A stretch of DNA of 55,424 nucleotides from assembly GCA_964517435.1 (NCBI GenBank), contig CAZFEC010000016.1, positions 1 to 55,424 of the forward strand, given 5' to 3'. A program made the translations under genes and the position numbers. This DNA is from BS150m-G50 sp964517435. GTDB taxonomy: Bacteria; CAIWAD01; BS150m-G50. The notes beneath the pieces were generated by a model, which made no database searches, was not told the origin of the DNA, and was given only the letters and a program-made list of their open reading frames with translations. Positions 1 through 8,700 of this stretch are shown one piece after another; the first letter of the stretch is position 1; every line of letters starts with the position of its first letter.

Positions 1-283
1 TGTACCAACAGAATCCTATCATTCAAAGTGGTCCGGTTTTCGGGAGGAAGGTCAGCTTCAGGGGCGGGAATGACGTAGAAAGAAGCAAAATTATTTCGCT
101 GTTGTTAAAGTCCCCTTATAAAAAAGGAGTTCATCGCGGATTTCCGGGGTGATAGACAGACCCTCTGCACAAGCGCCCCAGGGTAAAAACCCGGGGCAAT
201 GGAGGCCGTTTTATCAGCAATGCCATATTCAAACGTACCCGTGTATCAGCCGGCATCACCCCGAAATTCCGAAATGAATCAGA

Positions 284-361
284 AAAGGGCGCCCTGAAAC
301 TCAGGACGCCCTTTGATCTCCAAAATCGTATCAAACAAAAGGGCGGGTCCTAGACCCGCCC
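284..361 (-). terminator. Tandem terminator hairpins after the first T9SS-cargo gene
   Basis: Two perfect or near-perfect inverted repeats lie just downstream of the minus-strand gene ending at 386. The first is at 341-361, with 9-bp arms GGGCGGGTC/GACCCGCCC and a 3-base loop; read on the minus strand it is followed by TTTTGTTTG. The second is at 284-314, an AAAGGGCG-type stem followed by TTTTCTGATT. Both fit rho-independent terminators for the minus strand. The rest of 1-283 shows no gene I can support. Confidence 0.7.
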
Positions 362-385
362 CTACAAATTGGTTGTCTTGATTTG

Positions 386-3079
386 TTACTTAACCAGCAA
401 CATCCGCTGCGTCTTGCTGAAGTCATCCACAGTCAGACGGTAGAAGTAGATGCCGCTGGGCAGATCGCTGCCGTCGAACTGCAGGCTGTGCGTGCCGGCG
501 CTCTGCGGACCATCCACCAGCGTGGAGACTGTCTCACCGGTGATGTTGTAGACCAGCAGATCGACTTCGGCCGGTAAGGCCAGGTCATAGGTGATCGTGG
601 TGACCGGGTTGAACGGGTTGGGATAGTTGGGATGCAGCATGACCCGTTGCGGGGTTGTCGTTTCAGCGACATCGTCGAACGACAGGCAGTAAGCCAGGTC
701 ATAGCCGTAGACTTCCCAGGGCGCACCCAACGTGCTCAGGGCCGACATCTCATCGGTACCGTAGGCGCTCATCCAGAGGAACCAGCATTCGCCACTCGTC
801 TGAACGGCGATCCAACCTTCCTCGATGTAGTACCGGTCCTCCAGGGGCAGGTAGAAGAGATAAAGCGGATATCCGGCGTACGCATCACCAGTCGGGTCCG
901 GTGAGACTTCCGCCCAGAAGCTGGCCAGCTCAGCGCCCGGCATCGCACCATCCTCGTAGAAATAGATGTCGAAGCCCATCGGATCTTCGGAGCATTCGAA
1001 CCAACCGTCGTCATAAACCAGGCTCAAGCCCCAAAGCTCTACACCGGTGACCTCACCCGCCTGGCCAAACCGGTCGGCACGCAGGTAGTCGATATCATCG
1101 CCGTTGGTGTGGCTGGTGCCGGCACTCCAGGGATCATCGGGGCCGTGGACCTCCTGGCAGGGCAGGTAGACATAGGGTTCGCCCTCGTAGATCTCGAGGA
1201 CATAGTTGCCCATTTCGCTAGCGCTGTAGCCGTCCACCGCCACGACATAAGTGCCGGGATCGAGTTCCATGACGATCTCGGAGGGCGGATAGGGAGCGCC
1301 TGATTCCGGACATTCCGGACCGTCGTCGTTGTAGGCCAGCTGGGTTACGCAGTCATCCGCCAGCAGGTACATGTAGGTGTCATAGTCCGTCACTGCATCG
1401 CACAGTTCCATAATCACCAGAGCTCTTGCAGTCACGGTGAACTGGTGCCACTCGTCGGGCGAGCCGTTACCGTATGTGTCCATGTTGTCGGCGGTGGTGC
1501 CAGTGTAGGTGTAGGGGAGTGCATCGGCGATAAAGGGATCGCTGCAGGTATCGCCTTCATCGGTTTCGAAAGGTTCCGCCCAGATATCCAGCTGGTAGGC
1601 GCCGGAGTTGCTGCTGAAACCATCGACGCCGAAGACATAGGTGCCGGGCTGCAGGATGGTGATGATTTCCGACACCAGCGGCTGCTCTGCACAGGCGTCA
1701 TCGTTGGAAGCCAGCTCCGTGGTGCAGGCATCATCCATCAGGTAGACATAAGAGTCGTAGTCCGTACCGCCGCCGCAAAGGGTCATGTAGACCAGAGACT
1801 CGACGGCGATGTCGAACTGATGCCATTCGTCGGGTGCGGGATTGCCGTAGGTGTCGACGTTGTCGACGGTGGTGCCGAAGAACTGGTACGGCAGCGCGTC
1901 GACGTAAAGCGGATCGTCGCAGGAATCACCCTCTTCCGTTTCGAAGGGCTCCGCAGTCAGAAAGCCGACAAATGGCAGACCGCAATCCCAGTCGGAAAAC
2001 ACGCTGGGACCTACCCAGAAAGTGTACTCGCCGGGCATGAGGATGGTTTCGATCGAAATCGGAGTGCAGGGATTGGTAGCGTTGTTGCCGACGATTACGG
2101 CCGGGCTGCTGCAGTCGCCATGGTCCACAAAGAAGATCTGCAGCGGGAATTCCGCTTCAGCTTCCGCGTACACCGTGCTGGTTTCTTCGATGGTGAAGAT
2201 GAACCAGTCGGTGTCACGGTAATTATTCCCCTCGAACATGTAGGTGCCGCTGGTACCGCAGATGTACTCATCAATGCCGATCACGCCGAAGGGGTAGCCA
2301 TCGGAGTTGCAGCCGCCGTTGGTGACGTCGACATACTCGTCGTAGCAATCCTCTTCATTCTCAGGAATACCCTCGGGCGGACATTCGACAATGCAGTCAT
2401 CAATCTGGGTGATGTCCAGTATGTAGTTGCCCGCATCGCCGTAATAACCGTCGATGATGATGTAGTAAGTGTTGCCGCCGGTCAGTTCGAGACCGAACAG
2501 CTCGCTGACATAGCCGGGGCAGGCATCGTCATTACAGGCGTAGTAGTTGCCCGGCGTGACCTCGTTCTCATAGACGTAGAGCTTGGTGTCGTAGTCGGAC
2601 CCGTTGCAGAGGGTGATGTAGACGGTGATGTCGCTCGTCGGTTCGTAATAGTAGCAGACATCGGGTGAGGTGGAACCTTCGTACGGGCAGACCTCATCAT
2701 AGTCATCGGTGTAACCGACGGTGGTGCCGGTGTCGTTGTAGGGGAGGGAGTCGACGAGGGTCGCCTCTGCGACGGTGTCTCCACCCTGACGGTCGGCGGG
2801 TGCTTCATGAACCGGCAGTCCGTGGAGTTCGCGCGCCGCTTTGTACAGATCCGCCGGCACCGGCAGACCCTGTTCCTTCAGGGCGACGATTCTGGCTTCG
2901 ATATCCGCAAGTTCAACACTTGCAGCGGTGGTCGGGCCGCTCACCGGATCCGCCTTGGCAGCTTGATCCAGCTGTGGTTTGACCACGGCCTGGGTCGGGT
3001 TGGCGATCCCGGCGGAACCGGCAGCCCAGACAGGCAGTGTGATACAAAGTGCGAATAAAAGCGTGATGAATTTCTTCAT
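386..3079 (-). CDS. Secreted PPC-repeat protein with T9SS type A sorting domain (paralogue 1 of 3)
   Basis: This is a large secreted protein of 897 aa; its biochemical role is unknown. It starts with a signal peptide (MKKFITLLFALCITLPVWA). Four repeated acidic beta-sandwich modules resembling bacterial pre-peptidase C-terminal (PPC) domains follow, at about residues 100-225, 270-390, 390-500 and 500-640. They carry recurring phrases such as SDYDTKLYVYENE and TDYDTYMYLL with a conserved Cys pair. Next comes a module of about 150 residues marked by DIDYLRADRFG, shared with the two neighbouring paralogues. The last ~82 residues are a NYPNPFNPVTT sorting module ending in QRMLLVK, the form known for T9SS cargo in FCB bacteria. 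The start is supported by a GGAAGGAA Shine-Dalgarno stretch. Two further copies follow upstream (3487-5196, 5662-7157), so this is a local gene family. Secretion by T9SS is inferred from the C-terminus. Confidence 0.9.
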   Translation of the reverse strand: MKKFITLLFALCITLPVWAAGSAGIANPTQAVVKPQLDQAAKADPVSGPTTAASVELADIEARIVALKEQGLPVPADLYKAARELHGLPVHEAPADRQGGDTVAEATLVDSLPYNDTGTTVGYTDDYDEVCPYEGSTSPDVCYYYEPTSDITVYITLCNGSDYDTKLYVYENEVTPGNYYACNDDACPGYVSELFGLELTGGNTYYIIIDGYYGDAGNYILDITQIDDCIVECPPEGIPENEEDCYDEYVDVTNGGCNSDGYPFGVIGIDEYICGTSGTYMFEGNNYRDTDWFIFTIEETSTVYAEAEAEFPLQIFFVDHGDCSSPAVIVGNNATNPCTPISIETILMPGEYTFWVGPSVFSDWDCGLPFVGFLTAEPFETEEGDSCDDPLYVDALPYQFFGTTVDNVDTYGNPAPDEWHQFDIAVESLVYMTLCGGGTDYDSYVYLMDDACTTELASNDDACAEQPLVSEIITILQPGTYVFGVDGFSSNSGAYQLDIWAEPFETDEGDTCSDPFIADALPYTYTGTTADNMDTYGNGSPDEWHQFTVTARALVIMELCDAVTDYDTYMYLLADDCVTQLAYNDDGPECPESGAPYPPSEIVMELDPGTYVVAVDGYSASEMGNYVLEIYEGEPYVYLPCQEVHGPDDPWSAGTSHTNGDDIDYLRADRFGQAGEVTGVELWGLSLVYDDGWFECSEDPMGFDIYFYEDGAMPGAELASFWAEVSPDPTGDAYAGYPLYLFYLPLEDRYYIEEGWIAVQTSGECWFLWMSAYGTDEMSALSTLGAPWEVYGYDLAYCLSFDDVAETTTPQRVMLHPNYPNPFNPVTTITYDLALPAEVDLLVYNITGETVSTLVDGPQSAGTHSLQFDGSDLPSGIYFYRLTVDDFSKTQRMLLVK

Positions 3080-3387
3080 AGCACATTCCTTCCATTACCT
3101 ATTGAGGGTGTGTGAGTATTTCCAGTGCCCGTGTAGTACACAGACACAACCATTTTTATTGTTGGGGAGTTACTCCAGGGAGATAGATAGCGGGCTGTCA
3201 GTGTAGATGGAACCGTTTTCATCGTTGCTACGACCCTTTACCAAGGGTATTGGCCCAAGCTCACAGCAATAAATGCCAATTATTCCGAAAGACGCAAAGG
3301 ATTTCCACTCGCACAGCAATAAAGCGCACAGAAAATAAACCGACATGCAAGGAATAACGAATACTTGTTTATACCGTGGCGGGAGGT

Positions 3388-3420
3388 GTGATACAAGCGA
3401 CGAATGACGATTGATGTCAA
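3388..3420 (-). promoter_or_regulatory. Putative promoter motif upstream of T9SS-cargo gene 1
   Basis: Read on the minus strand this contains TTGACA, an 18-base spacer and TTGTAT, a sigma-70-like arrangement 309 bases or more before the start at 3079. The segment CATTCGTCGCTTGTATCAC is nearly identical to one at 5433-5451 upstream of the second paralogue, and CTTTGTATCAC recurs at 19267-19275. The shared core suggests a common promoter or operator. Distance and small sample keep confidence low. Confidence 0.35.
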
Positions 3421-3429
3421 GGAGGGGTG

Positions 3430-3455
3430 AAAAAAAGGGCGGCCGCCGGCCGCCC
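3430..3455 (-). terminator. Rho-independent terminator of T9SS-cargo gene 2
   Basis: A perfect 8-bp GC stem (GGGCGGCC/GGCCGCCC, 3-base loop) at 3437-3455 is followed on the minus strand by seven T residues. It lies about 30 bases after the stop codon at 3487. Confidence 0.85.
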
Positions 3456-3486
3456 CCACATGTTTCTTCTGTATTTTGTCTTCCGA

Positions 3487-5196
3487 CTACTTCACCAGCA
3501 ACATCCTCTGCGTTTGAACGAATTCACCAGCGGTCAACCGCGCGAAGTAGATACCGCTGGGCAGGCTGCTGCCATTAAACTGCAGGCTGTGCAGACCGGC
3601 GGTTTGTGCGCCATCGACCAGCGTCGCTACGATCTCTCCGCCGATGTTGAAGACCTCCAGCTCGACCTGCCGGGGAGTAGCCAGCTCGTAGCTGATGGTG
3701 GTCACCGGGTTGAACGGGTTGGGATAACTGGCATGCAGCGTTACCTGGTGCGGTGTAGTCTGCTCGGTCACGGCTTCCCCAACGGCGAGACACCAGGCCA
3801 GATCATAGTCGTAGCTGGCCCAGGTGCCGCCGGCTTCGCTGATGGCGGAGATCCCGTCGACATCGGGCGTACTCATCCACAGGAACCAGCACTCGCTGTA
3901 ACTCTGTACGCTGAACCAGCCTCCGAACAGCTCGATCGGTTCCGGCAGCGGGAAATAGATCTCGTAGAGCGGGAATTCGGCATAGATGTCGCCTGTCGCC
4001 ACCGGCGTGGCGTCATACTGATGCGTACAGACCAGGTCGCCCGGCAGATCACCATCCTCGTAGAAGGAGACGGTGAAGTCCATCGGATCCTCCACGCAAT
4101 CGTGCCAGGCGCCGTCATTGAAAAGGCTGAGACCCATCACGGCAACACCGACGATGGGCTCGGCGGCTTCACCGAAGCGGTCGGCCCGCAGGTAATCGAT
4201 ATCGTCTCCGTTGTTATGGCTGGTACCGGCGCTCCAATCCTCGTCCGGAGTGTGGGGCGGGAACTGGCAGGTACCGTATAACGGCGGTTCCCACACGTAG
4301 ATATCCACCCCGTAGTTGCCCGCCTCGACATCATACCCCTCTACACAGAGCACATAACTGCCCGGCTCCAGGTCGACTTCGAGCTGGGAGGGGGGATAGG
4401 GAGCGGGGCTTTCCGGACACTCGGCGCCGTCATCGTTGGCGGCCACCACCGTGACACAATCGTCGGTGAGCAGATGAATGTAGGTGTCGTAGTCGGTGGT
4501 CTCATTGCAGAGATCAATGATAACTATACTGGCTTCGTCAAGGGTAAACGCGTGCCATTCATCCGGACCGGCATTACCGTAGGTGTCGGTGTTGTCGGCG
4601 GTGGTGCCGATATACTGGTAGGGAAGTTCCACACAGTTGAAGGGATCGTCGCAGCTGTCCCCGCCTCCCAGCGCCGTGATATCCAGCACATAGTTACCGG
4701 CCTCGGTGTCGTAGCCGTCGATCACGATGAAGTAGGTGTTTCCGCCGGTTATGCTCAGTCCGAGCAGCTCGCTGACATAGCCGGGACACTCGTCGTCGTT
4801 GCAGGCGAACGGCGCCCCGGGGGTGACCTCGTTTTCGTAGAGGTACAGCTTGGTATCGTATTCGGATCCGTTGCAGAGGGTGATGTCGATGTCCTCATCC
4901 ACCGCCGGCGTGTAACTGTAGACGACATCCGGCGCGGTGGAGCCCTCGTAGGGGCATACTTCGTCGTAGTCATCGTTGAAGCCCATGGTAGTGCCGGTGT
5001 CGTTGAAGGGTAGCGCGTCGATCACGGTTGCGTCATCTACTGTATCGCCGCCCTGGCGTCCCGCCTGGAAGATGTCATTCTGTGCGCTGAGGCTGGTGGT
5101 ATTCCACCCGGTGGCCGGGGCTGACCGCTTCGGTGTGGCTGCCCACGCCGCCGCAACCATCAGCATTGACAATGAAAGTATGGCGAACTTTTTCAT
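3487..5196 (-). CDS. Secreted PPC-repeat protein with T9SS type A sorting domain (paralogue 2 of 3)
   Basis: This 569-aa secreted protein has unknown activity. The start is set at 5196, where a signal peptide (MKKFAILSLSMLMVAAAWA) begins directly after a GGAAG ribosome site; the longer frame to 5331 adds 45 residues that look like leader translation. After the signal come two PPC-like modules, then the DIDYLRADRFG module shared with both neighbours, and a C-terminal SYPNPFNPVTT sorting module ending QRMLLVK. It has two fewer PPC modules than paralogue 1, and the terminal modules align closely, so the family has grown by duplication and module gain or loss. It has its own terminator and upstream motif, so it is probably a separate transcription unit. 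T9SS export is inferred from the sorting module. Confidence 0.9.
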   Translation of the reverse strand: MKKFAILSLSMLMVAAAWAATPKRSAPATGWNTTSLSAQNDIFQAGRQGGDTVDDATVIDALPFNDTGTTMGFNDDYDEVCPYEGSTAPDVVYSYTPAVDEDIDITLCNGSEYDTKLYLYENEVTPGAPFACNDDECPGYVSELLGLSITGGNTYFIVIDGYDTEAGNYVLDITALGGGDSCDDPFNCVELPYQYIGTTADNTDTYGNAGPDEWHAFTLDEASIVIIDLCNETTDYDTYIHLLTDDCVTVVAANDDGAECPESPAPYPPSQLEVDLEPGSYVLCVEGYDVEAGNYGVDIYVWEPPLYGTCQFPPHTPDEDWSAGTSHNNGDDIDYLRADRFGEAAEPIVGVAVMGLSLFNDGAWHDCVEDPMDFTVSFYEDGDLPGDLVCTHQYDATPVATGDIYAEFPLYEIYFPLPEPIELFGGWFSVQSYSECWFLWMSTPDVDGISAISEAGGTWASYDYDLAWCLAVGEAVTEQTTPHQVTLHASYPNPFNPVTTISYELATPRQVELEVFNIGGEIVATLVDGAQTAGLHSLQFNGSSLPSGIYFARLTAGEFVQTQRMLLVK

Positions 5197-5432
5197 GGCT
5201 CTTCCTTTCGATATACAAAGGGTATTTGGGAATCTGTTATGTGTCTGTCTGAAGGCAGCGCGGCCATGGTCGCTGGCCTGACCCGCGATATGGCAAGTGT
5301 GGTTTTGCAGATGTGAATTGACCCCATTCATCAGAACCTTGCTTCAAAGCTGAACCGCCGGTTCTGTCACTAGTCCCAATCTAGGGTTCTGCATGCATAA
5401 GTTACAACACATTTAGTGAATTTGGGGGGCGG

Positions 5433-5451
5433 GTGATACAAGTGACGAATG
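5433..5451 (-). promoter_or_regulatory. Conserved upstream motif of T9SS-cargo gene 2
   Basis: The minus-strand sequence CATTCGTCACTTGTATCAC differs at one base from the motif at 3388-3406. It sits 237 bases before the start at 5196. No good -35 hexamer is visible here, so promoter function is tentative. The rest of 5197-5554 shows no gene. Confidence 0.3.
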
Positions 5452-5554
5452 CGTCTGCTCTAGTGTGTGGGCGGTGGAATGCTATTTACGATTTGGAATG
5501 ACAATGTCAATTGCAGTTCAAATGGCATTGTGAAGATTGGCAGTACACGACAAT

Positions 5555-5584
5555 AAAAAAGGGCGACCACGTTGGGCCGCCCTT
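5555..5584 (-). terminator. Terminator hairpin of T9SS-cargo gene 3
   Basis: On the minus strand an AAGGGCGG...CGCCCTT stem with one mismatch is followed by TTTTTTATT. It belongs to the same AAGGGCGG-type hairpin family as the terminators at 284-361, 3430-3455 and 17083-17124. Confidence 0.75.
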
Positions 5585-5604
5585 AATAGTTTTCTTTAAT
5601 ATCT

Positions 5605-5634
5605 GACGAACATCCAGCGAAGCTGGTGTTCGTC
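5605..5634 (-). repeat. Long hairpin downstream of T9SS-cargo gene 3
   Basis: An inverted repeat, GACGAACATCCAGC against GCTGGTGTTCGTC with a 3-base loop and one bulge, lies between the gene-terminal hairpin (5638-5673) and the terminator (5555-5584). Together they make three stacked hairpins behind one gene. Confidence 0.7.
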
Positions 5635-5637
5635 CAA

Positions 5638-5673
5638 CTTGTCAAGTGATTGCGTCAGCAATTACTTGACAAG
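5638..5673 (-). repeat. Inverted repeat containing the last codons and stop of T9SS-cargo gene 3
   Basis: The final coding bases plus stop (CTTGTCAAGTAATTGC on the minus strand) are matched by an inverted copy, GCAATCACTTGACAAG, after a 4-base loop. The arms are 16 bases with a single G:U-compatible mismatch. The stop codon therefore sits inside one arm of a strong hairpin. Confidence 0.8.
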
Positions 5674-7157
5674 CAGCATCCGCTGCGTCTGGCTGAACTC
5701 ACCAGTAGTCAGTCTGTAGAAGTACACGCCACTCGGCAGGTGCTGCGCGTCGAACTGCAGGCTGTGCAGACCGGCGGCCTGCGAGCCGTCGACCAGAGTC
5801 GCCACCCGCTCACCGGCGGTGTTGAAAACAACCAGTTCAACCGGCTGGGCGGTCACCAGGTCGTAGCTGATGGTAGTCACCGGGTTGAAGGGATTGGGAT
5901 GGTTGTCATGCAGGACCACGGAAACGGGGTTGCCGATCGGCGCCACACCTTCGCCAAGTGTCAGCTGATAGGCGAGATCGTANNNNNNNNNNNNNNNNNN
6001 NNNNNNNNNNNNNNNNNNNNNNNNNNNNNNNNNNNNNNNNNNNNNNNNNNNNNNNNNNNNNNNNNNNNNNNNNNNNNNNNNNGGTTGCCGATCGGCGCCA
6101 CACCTTCGCCAAGTGTCAGCTGATAGGCGAGATCGTAGTCATAGGTTTCCCAGGCACCGCCGTCGGTGCTGAGGGCGGACCAGCCGTCAACCTCGTAAGC
6201 GCTCATCCAGAGGAACCAGCAGTTGCCGTAGGTCTGCATACCGACCCAACCCTCCACCAGATCAACCGACTCCGGCAGAACCAGGTCGAACTGATAAAGC
6301 GGATAACCGGCATAGGCGTCGCCGGTGGCAACCGGAGAACACTCGATGTCGAAATTCGCCAATTCAGCACCCGGCATACCGTCCGCTTCGTAGAACATGA
6401 CATCGAAAGCCATCGGGTCTTCCGAGCACTCACTCCAGCCGTTGTCGTAAATCAGGCTGAGACCCCAGACGGTTACCTGAGTGATGGTACCGGCATTGCC
6501 GAAACGGTCAGCGCGCAGGTAATCGACATCGTCACCGTTAGTGTGGCTGGTGCCGGCGCTCCAGGAATCACCCGGAGTGTGGACGATCTGGTGGATGTCG
6601 TACTCGGCCGGATCCCCTTCGGTGATGCAAAGCTCGAAAGTACCCATCTCACCACCGTAACCGTCGCAGACGACATAGTATTCGTCAATCGGCATATCAA
6701 CGATGGTCAGGAACGAACGGTAGGGATCACCCTGGGGGCTCTCGCAGGCATCGTCGTTGCAGCCCACCAGCTCGAGACTGGCGTTGTAGACATAGACTTT
6801 GCAGTCATACTGGGCGTTGCACATGTCGAACTCGAGGATGGCCTGATGATCGAGGAAGAAGGTGTAGACTACATCGGGGGAGTCGGAGCCTTCATAAGGG
6901 CAGACTTCGTCGTAATCATCGGCAAAATCAGCGCCGGTGTCATTGGAGACGCAGTCGCCGATTTCCATGGTGATCGCATCTTCGATGGTGTCGCCTTCGG
7001 GACGATCGGTGCGCTGGTTGCCCTGCGGTTTGTCGGCTGTCAGGATCGCCGGTTTCTCCGCCGCGGAACTGAGAGCGGCCTGGGGTGTCTGCGCGGTACC
7101 GGCCCAGGCGGTGGCGCTGATCAAAAGAGTCAAAACAAACGTGGAGAACTTCTTCAT
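5662..7157 (-). CDS. Secreted protein with T9SS type A sorting domain (paralogue 3 of 3), interrupted by an assembly gap
   Basis: This is the third member of the tandem secreted family. It has a signal peptide (MKKFSTFVLTLLISATAWA), one PPC-like module, the DIDYLRADRFG-type module (here DVDYLRADRFG) and a NHPNPFNPVTT sorting module ending QRMLLVK. The 100-N gap at 5983-6082 falls between the last two modules. It is flanked by the same 55 bases (5928-5982 and 6083-6137). If one copy and the Ns are removed, the gene becomes 1341 bp, exactly 447 codons, encoding one intact 446-aa protein, so it is not a pseudogene. The start at 7157 is preceded by a GGAAGGAAT stretch and by a leader resembling that of paralogue 1. 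Function is unknown; T9SS export is inferred. Confidence 0.85.
5983..6082. other. Assembly gap (100 N) with duplicated 55-bp flanks
   Basis: Exactly 100 N separate two identical 55-bp sequences (5928-5982, 6083-6137). This is the signature of two contigs overlapping by one assembly k-mer but joined with a default gap. The true sequence most likely has one copy and no gap. Confidence 0.9.
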
Positions 7158-7393
7158 AGTTCATTCCTTCCGTAGTATGGGGGGTGAGTATTTGTGTGAG
7201 TGTCTGACAATATCAACCGATGAATCAATTACGTCGCTCCACATCAGCTATGCCCGGCGGGGGCAAAGCGGGACGCCCTTCCAAGCTGTGGCGGTTATCT
7301 GGCTGGACTGGCGCCTGGCATGAGCATGAATATGTCGATACGCCTACCAATTACAAAGGAATTCTTATCAATTGGGAAAATAGCGGTGGTGTA

Positions 7394-7576
7394 TCAACTT
7401 ACATTTGTGCCATACTGACGTTCGCAAGCGTCAACCTGCCAGGTCTCAACCTATATTCGTGCCATACTGCGCTCTCAAGCGTCAACCTGCCAGGTCTCAA
7501 CTTACATCGGTGCCATACTGCGCTCTCAAGCGTCAACCTGCCAGGTCTCAACTTACATCGGTGCCATACTGACGCT
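7394..7576 (-). repeat. Tandem repeat array built on the 3' end of rfbB
   Basis: Four copies of a 51-52 bp unit run downstream of rfbB, with the marker GTGCCATACTG at 7407, 7459, 7510 and 7561. The rightmost copy is the genuine end of rfbB. Copy 2 (7497-7520) repeats its last 24 coding bases, stop included, without change; the two outer copies have diverged. Each unit also holds the palindrome ACCTGGCAGGT, and the terminal coding sequence can pair with it downstream (7-bp arms 7529-7535 and 7570-7576). The remaining 7158-7393 shows nothing I can name beyond the leader of the gene starting at 7157. Confidence 0.85.
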
Positions 7577-8567
7577 CGTAGTATGAGCGATAGCTGCCGT
7601 CGCGCATGTGGGCGAGCCATTCCGACTGCTCCAGGTACCAGTCGATCGTCCGGCGCATCCCGGTGTGGAAATCCAGTTGCGGACGCCACTCCAGTTCACT
7701 CTGCAGCCGGCCGGAGTCGATGGCGTAGCGCAGGTCATGACCGGGGCGATCCTTGACGAAGTGAATGAGCGACTCAGGTTTACCCAACTCCTGTAAAATC
7801 AGCTTGACGATATCGATATTACGCCATTCGTTGTCGCCGCCCACATTGTAGATCCGGCCCGGTTCACCCGCTTCCAGCACCCGCAGAATGGCGCTGCAGT
7901 GGTCCTCTACATGCAGCCAGTCGCGGACGTTCTCTCCCTGCCCGTAAACCGGCAGCGGTTTGTCCTCCAGCGCGTTGGCGATCATCAGCGGGATCAGCTT
8001 CTCCGGAAACTGCCAGGGTCCGTAGTTGTTGGAGCAGCGGGTGATCAGCACCGGCTGCTGGAAAGTCTTGAACGCGGCCCTGCAAAGCAGATCGGCGGCG
8101 GTTTTGGTCGCGGCGTAGGGTGAGTTGGGCGCCAGCCGACTCTCCTCGGTGAATTTGCCGGTCGGGCCGAGCGAGCCGTAGACCTCGTCGGTCGAGACCT
8201 GCAGAAAGCGCTCGACACCGTGGCGCCGCGCCTGGTCCAGCAGCAGCTGGGTGCCCAGTACATTGGTGCGGACGAACAGCCCCGGATCGGTGATCGAGCG
8301 GTCGACATGCGATTCCGCGGCGAAATTGACCACGCCCCAGAGCGGTCCCCGGCCGAAAGCCGCTTCCATCGCGACCGGATCGGCGATATCCGCCTTCACG
8401 AAGTTGTGGCGCACATCGCCTTCGATATCGACCAGGTTCTCCAGATTGCCGGCATAGGTCAACAGATCGACGTGGAGGACGTCGTAATCGGAGGTTTCCC
8501 GCAGCAGATAGCGGACGAAATTACTGCCAATGAAACCGGCACCGCCGGTGACCAGGATAGTCTTCAT
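7548..8567 (-). CDS. rfbB: dTDP-glucose 4,6-dehydratase
   Basis: This 339-aa cytoplasmic enzyme converts dTDP-glucose to dTDP-4-keto-6-deoxyglucose, the second step of dTDP-L-rhamnose synthesis. It is a short-chain dehydrogenase of the extended type. The NAD-binding motif GGAGFIGS lies at residues 8-15, the catalytic T-D-E in STDEVYG at 126-128, and the Y151xxxK155 pair in YAATK. Length is normal for the family. The final step enzyme, rfbD, is in this window (45164-46069), but rfbA and rfbC are not. It lies 133 bp downstream of the membrane operon on the same strand and may be co-transcribed. Its stop codon and last codons are repeated in tandem immediately downstream. Ribosome site is weak (GAG). 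Identity is secure. Confidence 0.96.
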   Translation of the reverse strand: MKTILVTGGAGFIGSNFVRYLLRETSDYDVLHVDLLTYAGNLENLVDIEGDVRHNFVKADIADPVAMEAAFGRGPLWGVVNFAAESHVDRSITDPGLFVRTNVLGTQLLLDQARRHGVERFLQVSTDEVYGSLGPTGKFTEESRLAPNSPYAATKTAADLLCRAAFKTFQQPVLITRCSNNYGPWQFPEKLIPLMIANALEDKPLPVYGQGENVRDWLHVEDHCSAILRVLEAGEPGRIYNVGGDNEWRNIDIVKLILQELGKPESLIHFVKDRPGHDLRYAIDSGRLQSELEWRPQLDFHTGMRRTIDWYLEQSEWLAHMRDGSYRSYYERQYGTDVS

Positions 8568-8590
8568 CTCTACTCGTCACTTGTAGTCAC

Positions 8591-8640
8591 CCCGGGCTGA
8601 ACCCCGGGGCTGTATTACTTCACCCCTGCGGGGTGTTTTT
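8591..8640. repeat. Paired GC hairpins between rfbB and the membrane operon
   Basis: Two inverted repeats sit close together: CCCCGGG...CCCGGGG near 8591-8610 and CACCCCTGCGGGGTG at 8621-8635. The second is followed by TTTTT on the plus strand, where no gene needs it; on the minus strand neither has a T tract. They may be a dispersed palindromic element rather than a terminator. Confidence 0.5.
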
Positions 8641-8700
8641 CGAAATTCGTAACCCGCTCGACCGCCCACTACACACTGCACGGCTATTCATCACTCGTCA

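Larger units (their letters stand above)
3080..3486. other. Intergenic region between the first two T9SS-cargo genes
   Basis: This 407-bp stretch holds no supportable gene. It contains the leader of the gene starting at 3079, whose first ~50 bases resemble the leader of the paralogue starting at 7157. It also holds a promoter-like motif (3388-3420) and the terminator of the next gene (3430-3455). Confidence 0.6.

Noticed and set aside
5662..7157. Split or pseudogene T9SS protein
   Set aside because: The interruption is an assembly gap with duplicated 55-bp flanks; the collapsed sequence is a single intact frame.
7158..7393. Small plus-strand open frames in the region before the rfbB array
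   Set aside because: They have no ribosome site or family character and run into the repeat array.
7394..7576. CRISPR-like array (regular repeats at ~51 bp)
   Set aside because: Almost the whole unit is repeated with no unique spacers, and it is anchored on the end of rfbB. No cas genes are nearby.
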